9,010 nt of DNA from Chloroflexota bacterium (GTDB lineage: Bacteria; Chloroflexota; Limnocylindria; QHBO01). Position 1 is the first letter of the stretch; every line of letters begins with the position of its first letter. The stretch spans positions 1-9,010 of the forward strand of contig JAHWJN010000042.1 in NCBI GenBank assembly GCA_019348395.1, in the 5' to 3' direction. The notes below the pieces were generated by a model that saw only the letters and a program-made list of their open reading frames with translations, was not told the origin of the DNA and ran no database searches. The position numbers and the translations under genes were made by a program. Of this stretch, positions 1-6,191 are shown in pieces.

Positions 1-897
1 CTTCCGATCTTCTACCGCTACGACTCGCTCGACTCGTTCCTCGACGTCTTCTGGCTGGTCCAGTCGCTGATCGGCGATCGCGAGGATTGGGCGCGCGTCG
101 CGTACGAATCCATCATTGATGCCGTGCCCCACGGGCTGCGGCACCGCGAGATGTTCTTCACGCCGGCGCGTCACCTCGCGGGGGGCCAGTCGCTGGCCGA
201 CGTGGTCGCCGGCCTCACCGATGGAGTGGAGGCGGCCGAGCGCGAGACCGGCGCCCGCTGCGACCTGGTGTGCGACATCGACCGTGCCTTCGGGCCCGAG
301 GCGGGCGTGGAGCTCGCCACGCAGCTGGCGGAGCTGCGCCGTGCCGGACACGCCGGGCGGGTCATCGGCATGGGGATGGACTCGACCGAGGGCGGCGTGG
401 ACCTTCGGGCGTTCGGCCCCGCCTACGAGATCGCCGGTGACGCGGGGCTGCGGCTGACCGCCCATGCGGGCGAGGACGGCCCTGCCGCGAACATCGCCGC
501 CGCGCTGGACCTCGGCGCGCAGCGCATCGACCACGGGATCGCCATCGTCGACGATCTGGATCTCGTGCGACGCGCGGCCGAGGCCGGCATTCCCCTCAAC
601 GTCTGTCCCACGTCGAACGTCGTGATCGCCAACCGCTATGCCTCGCTGGCCGAGCACCCGCTGCGCGGCATGCGTGAGGCCGGCCTCCTGGTCACGATCA
701 ATACCGACGACCCCGCCATGATCGACCTCGATCTCGGCGGCGAGTACCGCGCGGTGGCCGACGCGCTCGGGTATTCGTTCGACGAGATGTGCGCCCTGGC
801 CGTGGAAAGCATCGAGGCGACCTGGCTGGACGAGTCCGATCGGCGAGCGCTCCGGGCGTCGTTCGACCGCGAGATCACCGCGATCCCGGCCGCCTGA
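1..897 (+). CDS. Adenosine/adenine deaminase family protein (5' truncated by window edge)
   Basis: The reading frame is open from base 1 and ends with TGA at 895-897, giving the last 298 residues of a metal-dependent purine deaminase that hydrolyses the 6-amino group (adenosine to inosine is the usual family reaction) in the cytoplasm. Visible active-site motifs, numbered in the fragment: HAGED at 155-159 (zinc His and general-acid Glu), RIDHG at 175-179 (catalytic His178), CPTSN near 202-206, and NTDDP at 234-238 (zinc Asp236 and Asp237). Family members are about 340 residues, so roughly 40 N-terminal residues with the HxH metal pair lie upstream of the window. RIDHG rather than the RIGHG of classical adenosine deaminases is typical of adenine deaminase-like branches, so the substrate could be adenosine, adenine or aminodeoxyfutalosine. 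The family call is firm; the substrate is not. The next gene follows after 9 nt, so the two are probably cotranscribed. Confidence 0.88.
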   Translation, partial: LPIFYRYDSLDSFLDVFWLVQSLIGDREDWARVAYESIIDAVPHGLRHREMFFTPARHLAGGQSLADVVAGLTDGVEAAERETGARCDLVCDIDRAFGPEAGVELATQLAELRRAGHAGRVIGMGMDSTEGGVDLRAFGPAYEIAGDAGLRLTAHAGEDGPAANIAAALDLGAQRIDHGIAIVDDLDLVRRAAEAGIPLNVCPTSNVVIANRYASLAEHPLRGMREAGLLVTINTDDPAMIDLDLGGEYRAVADALGYSFDEMCALAVESIEATWLDESDRRALRASFDREITAIPAA

Positions 898-906
898 GCA
901 TCCGCG

Positions 907-2523
907 ATGCCGTCATCCGACCTCGTCCGTGTCTATGACCTGCTGATCGAGGGCGGGACCATCGTCGACGGCTCGGGCGACCCCGGGTTCGCCGCCGCGG
1001 TGGGCGTCCGCGACGGCCGCATCGAGGTGGTGCACGGCGACACGGCGCAGGCGCCCGCCGGGCGGCGCATCGACGCCGCGGGCATGGTCGTGTCCCCCGG
1101 ATTCATCGACCTCCACAGCCACTCGGGCCTCACCATCTTCGCCGACCCGCTGCACGAGCCCAAGGTGCGCCAGGGCGTGACCACCGAGGTCATCGGCGTC
1201 GACGGCCTCTCGTACGCGCCCATCTCGGACCCCGCCGACCTCGAGGCGCTGGTGCTCATGAACGCGGGCCTCGACGGAGCGCCGGACGAGGCGGAGCCGT
1301 ACGACTGGTCCACCATCGAGGGATACCTGGATCGGCTTGACGCGCTGCGACCGAGCCTCAACCTGGCGTGCCTGGTCGGAAACTCGGCGCTGCGCATCTC
1401 CGCCATGGGCTGGGACGAGATCGAACCGTCGCCGGCGCAGCTGATCGACATGCGCGCGATGCTTCGCGAGGCCATGCAGCAGGGCGCAATCGGGCTCTCG
1501 TCGGGGCTCGACTATCCACCGGGCTCATACGCCGACACCGACGAGCTGGTCGAGCTGTCGCGCGTCGCGGCCAGGCTCGGCGGCATCTACCACACCCACT
1601 GCCGCCACAAGCTCGGGGACCGCTCGCTCGACCCGTTCAAGGAGGCGATCGAGATCGGGCGGCGGTCCGGTATCCCGTCGCACATCACCCACTTCTACCA
1701 GCGGGTCGGGAGCCAGGCCGGCGCGGAGCAACTGCTCGGGCTGGTCGAGGATGCCCGCGACGAGGGGCTCGACGTCACCTTCGACACGTACCCGTACGAG
1801 TGGGCCAGCACCCGCCTGCTGATCATGATCCCGCCGTGGGTGCAGGCCGGCGGCCCGTCGCGGACCAAGGAGCGGCTGGCGGACCGAGCGGTCCGGGACC
1901 GCATCCGGCGAGAGATGGCCGAGCGCGGCGTGCTGTTCGCCGGCCGCGGAGCATGGGACGACGTGCGTCTGGGCGCGTTTCGCACTCCGGACCTCCTGCG
2001 CTGGGAGGGCCGGACCCTGGGGGACCTGATCGACGAGCGAGGCGACGACGCCGTCGACGTGCTGTGCGACCTGCTCCTCGCCGAGGACCTGCGGGTGAAC
2101 CAGGTCACCCCCGGACCCTGGAGCGAGACGCTGCGCGAGTTCATTCGCCATCCGGTCGGCATGATCGGCACGGATTCGACGTTCGTCGGCGCCCGCCCCT
2201 CGCCTCGCTCGTACGGATCGTTCCCGCGCGTGCTCGGCCAGTTCGTGCGCGACGAGGCGCTCCTCTCACTCGAAGAGGCGGTTCGCTCGATGACCTCGGC
2301 GGCGGCCGCGCGACTCGGCCTATCCGACCGTGGCCTCGTCCGCGACGGCTACATGGCCGACCTCGTCGTCTTCGATCCCGACCGCGTGCGCGCGACCTGC
2401 ACCTACGAGGATCCGTGCCGCTTTCCGGAGGGGATCGAGTGGGTCGTCGTGGCCGGCGAGCCGGTGGTGGCGGACGGCGTGCACACCGGCGCGCGTCCGG
2501 GACGGGTCCTCCGGCGTTCCTGA
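907..2523 (+). CDS. N-acyl-D-amino-acid deacylase (D-aminoacylase)-like amidohydrolase
   Basis: A full-length 538-residue amidohydrolase-superfamily protein, close to the usual 480-550 for D-aminoacylases, which hydrolyse N-acyl-D-amino acids to a D-amino acid and a carboxylate. An N-terminal beta-sandwich segment (LLIEGGTIVDGSG, 12-24) precedes the TIM-barrel metal motif DLHSHSG (69-75; H70, H72). Further likely ligands are H231 (YHTHCR), H262 (ITHF) and D423 (IGTDST), and the barrel closes with GYMADLVVFDP (481-491). The segment after the first motif reads GVTTEVIGVDG (90-100), where characterised D-aminoacylases have GNCG with a zinc-binding Cys; Asp99 replaces it. This may mark a subfamily with another substrate. 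ATG 907 is 9 nt after the deaminase stop, with no clear Shine-Dalgarno, so translational coupling is likely. No signal peptide is seen, so the protein is cytoplasmic. The superfamily is certain; D-aminoacylase activity is only probable. Confidence 0.85.
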   Translation: MPSSDLVRVYDLLIEGGTIVDGSGDPGFAAAVGVRDGRIEVVHGDTAQAPAGRRIDAAGMVVSPGFIDLHSHSGLTIFADPLHEPKVRQGVTTEVIGVDGLSYAPISDPADLEALVLMNAGLDGAPDEAEPYDWSTIEGYLDRLDALRPSLNLACLVGNSALRISAMGWDEIEPSPAQLIDMRAMLREAMQQGAIGLSSGLDYPPGSYADTDELVELSRVAARLGGIYHTHCRHKLGDRSLDPFKEAIEIGRRSGIPSHITHFYQRVGSQAGAEQLLGLVEDARDEGLDVTFDTYPYEWASTRLLIMIPPWVQAGGPSRTKERLADRAVRDRIRREMAERGVLFAGRGAWDDVRLGAFRTPDLLRWEGRTLGDLIDERGDDAVDVLCDLLLAEDLRVNQVTPGPWSETLREFIRHPVGMIGTDSTFVGARPSPRSYGSFPRVLGQFVRDEALLSLEEAVRSMTSAAAARLGLSDRGLVRDGYMADLVVFDPDRVRATCTYEDPCRFPEGIEWVVVAGEPVVADGVHTGARPGRVLRRS

Positions 2524-2539
2524 CGGGCGCCCGAGGACC
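2505..2539. terminator. Convergent-junction hairpin (candidate bidirectional terminator)
   Basis: A long imperfect inverted repeat. GGTCCTC at 2505-2511 pairs with GAGGACC at 2533-2539; after one C/C mismatch, GGCG (2513-2516) pairs with CGCC (2528-2531), followed by two G-T wobbles and a C-G pair. The 5-nt loop (2520-2524) contains the amidohydrolase stop codon. It lies exactly between two convergent genes whose ends are 23 nt apart. There is no T-tract on either side, so it is not a classical intrinsic terminator. A GC-rich stem acting as a transcription barrier or RNA 3'-end stabiliser is the likely role. The fold is seen in the sequence; the function is inferred. Confidence 0.5.
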
Positions 2540-2546
2540 GCGCAGC

Positions 2547-3095
2547 TCAGAGGTTCGGCTTGAACACCATGAGGGCAACGAGCACGAAGATCATCAGCAG
2601 CATGAACTGACCGCCAGCCGCCGCCTTCTTCGACAGCGCGAAGAACTCCGGCGGAGGGCCGGCCACGCCGGCGCCCTCGGCGGAGGCGCCGCCCGGACCG
2701 GTCAACGTCGGTGAACCGGCCACCGCCCCATCCCCGCCGGCAACGATCGGCCGCACCGATGTCAGCTCGATCATGCGTCGCACGACGCGCGCCTGGACGA
2801 GGTTGGCGTAGGTGAAGACGACGATGAAGAGCACGATCGAGACGGCCAGCCACAGCTCGACGAGCGGGTTGTAGCCGCGGGTCACGATGACGCCGACGCC
2901 CATGAGGAAGACGAACACCGCTCCGGGTTCGACCAGCCGTTGGCTGACGAGCTCGCTCACCCGCAGCACGAAGTTGCCGTGCATCGGCTCCGCGGCTGCC
3001 TTTGCCGCGAAGAACGGGAATGCGATGGTGGGCCCGAAGGCGATGATCACGCCGCTGATGTGCAGGTAGAGGAAGAGCGTTCCCAGCCACTCCAT
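2547..3095 (-). CDS. Four-helix integral membrane protein, DUF2269-like
   Basis: A 182-residue protein with four predicted membrane helices, by eye at 5-29, 54-73, 80-100 and 161-178. A Gly/Ala/Pro-rich linker (about 118-150) separates helix 3 from helix 4, and a basic loop (RVVRRM, 103-108) follows helix 3. The opening (LFLYLHISGVIIAFGP) resembles the DUF2269 family of predicted integral membrane proteins, which has no established function. ATG 3095 was chosen because a consensus GGAGG (complement of 3103-3107) lies 7 nt upstream. An in-frame ATG at 3122 would add nine residues but would put that site inside the coding region. The frame stays open far upstream, but that part is antisense to the hydroxylase gene and is not coding. 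The gene is divergent from the molybdenum hydroxylase operon (90 nt apart) and convergent with the amidohydrolase. Any connection to the hydroxylase is only positional. Confidence 0.8.
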   Translation of the reverse strand: MEWLGTLFLYLHISGVIIAFGPTIAFPFFAAKAAAEPMHGNFVLRVSELVSQRLVEPGAVFVFLMGVGVIVTRGYNPLVELWLAVSIVLFIVVFTYANLVQARVVRRMIELTSVRPIVAGGDGAVAGSPTLTGPGGASAEGAGVAGPPPEFFALSKKAAAGGQFMLLMIFVLVALMVFKPNL

Positions 3096-3102
3096 GGCCG
3101 TG

Positions 3103-3107
3103 CCTCC
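3103..3107 (-). promoter_or_regulatory. Shine-Dalgarno GGAGG deciding the start of the membrane protein gene
   Basis: The complement of 3103-3107 reads GGAGG, 7 nt before ATG 3095. This is the reason for preferring that start over the in-frame ATG at 3122. Confidence 0.7.
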
Positions 3108-3173
3108 GATGCGTTCGACCATTCCGTACGCCGATAACTCTATGCCCTTCGTCAACGCACCCCATGAAGACGC

Positions 3174-3179
3174 TAGGAT
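3174..3179 (+). promoter_or_regulatory. Candidate leaderless promoter -10 (TAGGAT) of the hydroxylase operon
   Basis: TAGGAT fits the TANNNT form of a sigma-70 -10 box and ends 6 nt before ATG 3186, the spacing expected if transcription starts at or next to the start codon. No convincing -35 box is seen. The same bases include AGGA (3175-3178) 7 nt from the ATG, which could instead be a weak Shine-Dalgarno. The sequence alone does not separate the two readings. Confidence 0.4.
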
Positions 3180-3185
3180 GCACCG

Positions 3186-5579
3186 ATGGACCGGCCGAGC
3201 AGCACCACGCGCACCGTCCCTCCGGGCCTGACCTTCCCCGAGACGACCCCCCTGGTGGTGCCGACCGATGCTCCGGCCCCGGGCCGTGCCCGACCGGCGC
3301 TTCCGCTCCGCCGCGAGGGGCCGGAGAAGCTGACCGGCGAGGCGAAGTACGCCGACGATCTGGTCTTTCCCGGTGCCTGGTTCGGCGCCACGATCCGCTC
3401 GACCGAGCCCCGGGCGCGTCTGCTCGAGATCCAGCTGGACGACGCGTTCGACTGGAAGCGGGTGGTCGTGGTCACCGCGGATGACATTCCCGGCGACAAC
3501 ATCGTCAGCCTCATCGACACCGACCAGCCCGTCCTCGTCCCGGTCGGCGGTGAGATCCGTCACCAGGCCGAGCCATGCGCGCTCATCGCGGCACCGGACA
3601 GGGCGACCCTGCGCGAGGCGAAGCGCCACGTGAAGCTCCGCACCGAGCGCCTCCCAGCCGTCTTCGACCCGATCGAGGCAGACCGAGAGTTCGCCCACTA
3701 CACCGTCGAGAGCGGGGACGCGGCGGCGGCGATGAAGGAGGCGGCCCTCGTGATCGAGGGCACGTACCGGGTCGGGCACCAGGAGCAGCTCTACATCGAG
3801 AACCAGGCGATGATCGCCGTGCCCCGCGACGACGGCGGCGTGACGGTCCACGGCTCGCTGCAGTGTCCCTACTACGTGCACAAGGCCATGAAGCGGGCCC
3901 TGAACATGGGGGACGAGCTCGCCGTCGTGGTCCAGGCGGAGACCGGTGGCGGGTTCGGTGGCAAGGAGGAGTATCCGTCCGTCATCGCGCTCCACGCGTC
4001 GCTGCTGGCCATGACGTGCCGCAGACCGGTGCGCATGATCTACGACCGTCACGAGGACATCTCCGCCACCACGAAGCGTCATCCCGCCGTCGTGCGATAC
4101 CGCTCGGGCGTCTCGGACACCGGCGAGCTGATCGCCCAGGAGATCGAGGTGATCATGGACGGCGGCGCGTACTGCACCCTCACGCCGGTCGTGCTGAGCC
4201 GCGGCGTGCTGCACGCCGGCGGGCCGTACCGCTGTCCCAACGTGCGGATCACGGGGCGCGCCATGGCGACGAACACGCCCCCGAACGGCGCCTTTCGCGG
4301 CTTCGGCGCGCCGCAGACCGAGTTCGCCGCCGAGATGCAGATCAACCGGTTGGCCGAGGCCCTGGATGCCTCGCCACTCGATCTCCGGCGCCGCTGGGTG
4401 TACCGACAGGGTGACACCACGCCCACCGGCCAGGTGCTTCGCGAGTCGGTCGCCGGCATCGAGGTCCTCGAGGCTGCCGCCGAGGCGTCGGCCTTCGATC
4501 GCGCGCACGCGCAGACGCACTCCATGCGCGAGGGCCGGACCGACGGGGCCCGCACCGCCACCGGCATCGGCCTGGCGCTGGCCTGGCACGGTGCCGGCTT
4601 CACCGGCTCGGGCGAGGTGAAGCTCGCCTCGGTCGCGTCGCTCGAGCTCACCGAGGACGGACGGATCCGGATCCTGACCGCCTCCACGGAGATGGGCCAG
4701 GGCACCAAGACGATCTTTCCCCAGCTGGTTGCCGATACCCTCGGCGTCGAGTACGACGAAGTCGAGATTGCGCCGCAGGACACCTCGATCGTCCCCGACT
4801 CGGGCCCCACCGTCGCCTCGCGCACCGCGATGGTCGTCGGCGGGCTGCTGATCCGTGCCGCCGAGCGCATGCGCGCTCGCGTCGAGGAGGCCACCGGTCG
4901 CTCGTTCGCCGACGCGTACCGGGGTGCCGGGCCGATGCGGATCGATGAGCAGTTCGTCCCCTACCCCGGCGAGCCCTTCGACGACAAGACCTACCGCGGT
5001 GACGCCTACCCAGCCTTCGGGTGGGCGGCCTGCGTCGTCAAGCTCGACGTCGACCTCGACACCGGCGAGGTGGCGGTGCGCGACTGCGTCGCCGCCGACG
5101 ACATGGGACGGGTCATCCACCCCGTCCTGGCCGAGGGACAGATCGAGGGTGGCACGCTCCAGGCGATCGGCTACGCGACCATCGAGGAGATGAAGCTCGT
5201 CGACGGCCGGTACCTCAACGACCGCATGGCCACCTACCTCATCCCGACCTCCCTCGACGCTCCGCGCATCCGCTCCATCATCGTGGAGGCGCCCTTCTCC
5301 GGTGCGCCGCACGGCGCCAAGGGCATCGGCGAGCTGCCGATGGACGTCGGAGCACCGGCGGTGGTGGCAGCCATCCACGACGCGACCGGGACCTGGATCC
5401 ACTACCTCCCGGCCACGCCCGAGCGGATCCTCGCCGCCCTGACCGGCGGACCGATGCCGCCCCCGCCGGGCATCTCGCTCGAAGCGCCGGAACCGAATTC
5501 CCCGCCGATCGAGGACCTGCCGCCCGGCGGTGACGAGATGCCGTTCCGCGCGCCTACCGACCCGGGCGAGCCACGATGA
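3186..5579 (+). CDS. Xanthine dehydrogenase-family molybdopterin-binding (large) subunit
   Basis: A 797-residue molybdenum cofactor subunit of the xanthine oxidase family, the site of hydroxylation of a heterocycle such as hypoxanthine or xanthine. The a/b-hammerhead domain starts near LRREGPEKLTGEAKYADDL (41-59). Cofactor and substrate motifs: Q226 in SLQCPYY; GGGFGGK (254-260) followed by E261; AFRGFGAPQ (369-377) with R371; MGQG (503-506); and GAKGIGE (710-716) ending in the catalytic E716. E261 and R371 match the purine-orienting Glu802 and Arg880 of bovine xanthine dehydrogenase, and the AYxCSFR loop of CO dehydrogenase is absent; both favour a purine substrate. There is a Pro-rich N-terminal extension (about 40 residues) and a Pro/acidic C-terminal tail (about 754-797). 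No signal peptide is seen. It is the first gene of the operon and its stop overlaps the next start as ATGA. The family is firm; the substrate is inferred from motifs and from the deaminase nearby. Confidence 0.93.
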   Translation: MDRPSSTTRTVPPGLTFPETTPLVVPTDAPAPGRARPALPLRREGPEKLTGEAKYADDLVFPGAWFGATIRSTEPRARLLEIQLDDAFDWKRVVVVTADDIPGDNIVSLIDTDQPVLVPVGGEIRHQAEPCALIAAPDRATLREAKRHVKLRTERLPAVFDPIEADREFAHYTVESGDAAAAMKEAALVIEGTYRVGHQEQLYIENQAMIAVPRDDGGVTVHGSLQCPYYVHKAMKRALNMGDELAVVVQAETGGGFGGKEEYPSVIALHASLLAMTCRRPVRMIYDRHEDISATTKRHPAVVRYRSGVSDTGELIAQEIEVIMDGGAYCTLTPVVLSRGVLHAGGPYRCPNVRITGRAMATNTPPNGAFRGFGAPQTEFAAEMQINRLAEALDASPLDLRRRWVYRQGDTTPTGQVLRESVAGIEVLEAAAEASAFDRAHAQTHSMREGRTDGARTATGIGLALAWHGAGFTGSGEVKLASVASLELTEDGRIRILTASTEMGQGTKTIFPQLVADTLGVEYDEVEIAPQDTSIVPDSGPTVASRTAMVVGGLLIRAAERMRARVEEATGRSFADAYRGAGPMRIDEQFVPYPGEPFDDKTYRGDAYPAFGWAACVVKLDVDLDTGEVAVRDCVAADDMGRVIHPVLAEGQIEGGTLQAIGYATIEEMKLVDGRYLNDRMATYLIPTSLDAPRIRSIIVEAPFSGAPHGAKGIGELPMDVGAPAVVAAIHDATGTWIHYLPATPERILAALTGGPMPPPPGISLEAPEPNSPPIEDLPPGGDEMPFRAPTDPGEPR

Positions 5580-6043
5580 CCTTCCGATTCACGGTCAACG
5601 GCGAGCCGGTCGAGGTGAAGGCCAACGGCTCGCGCCGCCTGCTGGACGTCTTGCGGGAGGACCTGGCACTGACCGGGACGAAGGAAGGCTGCGGCGAGGG
5701 CGAGTGCGGTGCCTGCAGCGTGCTGATCGACGGCGACGTGGTCGACGCGTGCCTCGTTCCGGTCAGCCAGGCGCAGGGCACCACCGTCCGCACCGTGGAG
5801 GCCCTGGCGATCGACGGACGGCTCAACGAGCTTCAACAGGCATTCCTCGAGACCGGCGGCGCACAGTGCGGGATCTGCACGCCGGGCATGCTGATGGCCG
5901 GCGAGGCGTTCCTGGCGGGCGGTGCCGAGCCGACCGATGAGAACATCCGCGAGGCGATCGCCGGCAACCTGTGCCGCTGCACCGGCTACACGAAGATCAT
6001 CGAGGCGATCGCACTCGCCGCACAGCGGAGGACCGACGCATGA
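5576..6043 (+). CDS. Xanthine dehydrogenase-family [2Fe-2S] subunit
   Basis: A 155-residue electron-transfer subunit of the molybdenum hydroxylase, carrying two [2Fe-2S] clusters that pass electrons from the Mo site to FAD. The N-terminal plant-ferredoxin-like domain has C39, C44, C47 and C59 (CGEGECGAC plus a later Cys). The C-terminal helical domain has C98 and C101 (CGICTPG) and C133 and C135 (CRCTGY). All eight cluster ligands are present and the length is normal (150-170). ATG 5576 overlaps the large-subunit stop by 4 nt (ATGA), a strong sign of translational coupling, and there is no strong ribosome binding site of its own. The gene's end overlaps the next small gene in the same way. 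Which family member (xanthine dehydrogenase or another hydroxylase) depends on the large subunit. Confidence 0.95.
   Translation: MTFRFTVNGEPVEVKANGSRRLLDVLREDLALTGTKEGCGEGECGACSVLIDGDVVDACLVPVSQAQGTTVRTVEALAIDGRLNELQQAFLETGGAQCGICTPGMLMAGEAFLAGGAEPTDENIREAIAGNLCRCTGYTKIIEAIALAAQRRTDA
6027..6031 (+). promoter_or_regulatory. Shine-Dalgarno GGAGG of the 45-residue microprotein gene
   Basis: A consensus GGAGG 8 nt before ATG 6040, inside the end of the [2Fe-2S] subunit gene. It is one of the two best ribosome binding sites in the window and is the main evidence that the small gene behind it is translated. Confidence 0.7.
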
Positions 6044-6177
6044 CCGAACGACCCGAATCGCTCCACGAGGCGCTCGACGATCATGACGTCACGCTCGCCA
6101 TGACGCCGGCACAGCTGCTGTTGCTCGCCGTGGGGGCGTGGCTGCTCGTGAAGTTCCTGCGCGGCCTCCGAAGCTAG
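6040..6177 (+). CDS. 45-residue single-pass membrane microprotein within the molybdenum hydroxylase operon
   Basis: A small gene of unrecognised family. The product has an acidic, His-containing N-terminus (MTERPESLHEALDDHDVTLA), one hydrophobic helix (about 24-40, AQLLLLAVGAWLLVKFL) and a short basic tail (RGLRS). The positive-inside rule would put the C-terminus in the cytoplasm and the acidic end outside, although the hydrophilic N-terminus has no export signal other than the helix. Evidence for a real gene: GGAGG 8 nt upstream of the ATG, a 4-nt ATGA overlap with the [2Fe-2S] gene, a TAG stop 14 nt before the FAD-subunit start, and a sharply defined hydrophobic segment. The frame is open upstream to 5971, but that part lies inside the [2Fe-2S] gene in another frame. 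Possible roles, all inferred: membrane tether or assembly factor for the hydroxylase, a link to the quinone pool, or only a coupling cistron for the FAD subunit. Confidence 0.68.
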   Translation: MTERPESLHEALDDHDVTLAMTPAQLLLLAVGAWLLVKFLRGLRS

Positions 6178-6191
6178 CCGTCGCCGCGTCG

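Noticed and set aside
2524..2533. Ten-nt palindrome CGGGCGCCCG after the amidohydrolase stop.
   Set aside because: It cannot form a hairpin with a proper loop and is better explained as part of the right arm of the larger stem at 2505-2539.
1368..2714. A 448-codon + strand frame within the amidohydrolase gene.
   Set aside because: Arg/Gly/Pro-rich composition in a shifted frame of a gene with clear motifs; it also runs through the convergent junction into the opposite gene.
3150..3155. TTGACG on the - strand as a -35 box for the membrane protein gene.
   Set aside because: At 16-18 nt spacing the downstream hexamers (for example GGCGTA) do not resemble a -10 box; the nearer AGTTAT is only about 10 nt away.
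2547..5402. A 951-codon open frame on the - strand that includes the membrane protein gene.
   Set aside because: Only the C-terminal 182 codons (to 3095) look like a protein. The rest is antisense to the well-supported molybdenum subunit gene, crosses the divergent promoter region and is low-complexity His/Arg/Gly-rich, as expected of a GC-rich shadow frame.
5971..6039. Upstream extension of the microprotein frame to ATG 5971.
   Set aside because: That part lies in a shifted frame inside the [2Fe-2S] gene at its CRCTGY cluster motif; the GGAGG at 6027-6031 points to ATG 6040.
6138..6191. GTG start at 6138 for the FAD subunit.
   Set aside because: The 18 extra residues overlap the microprotein gene and precede the point where the family pattern begins; ATG 6192 gives normal length.
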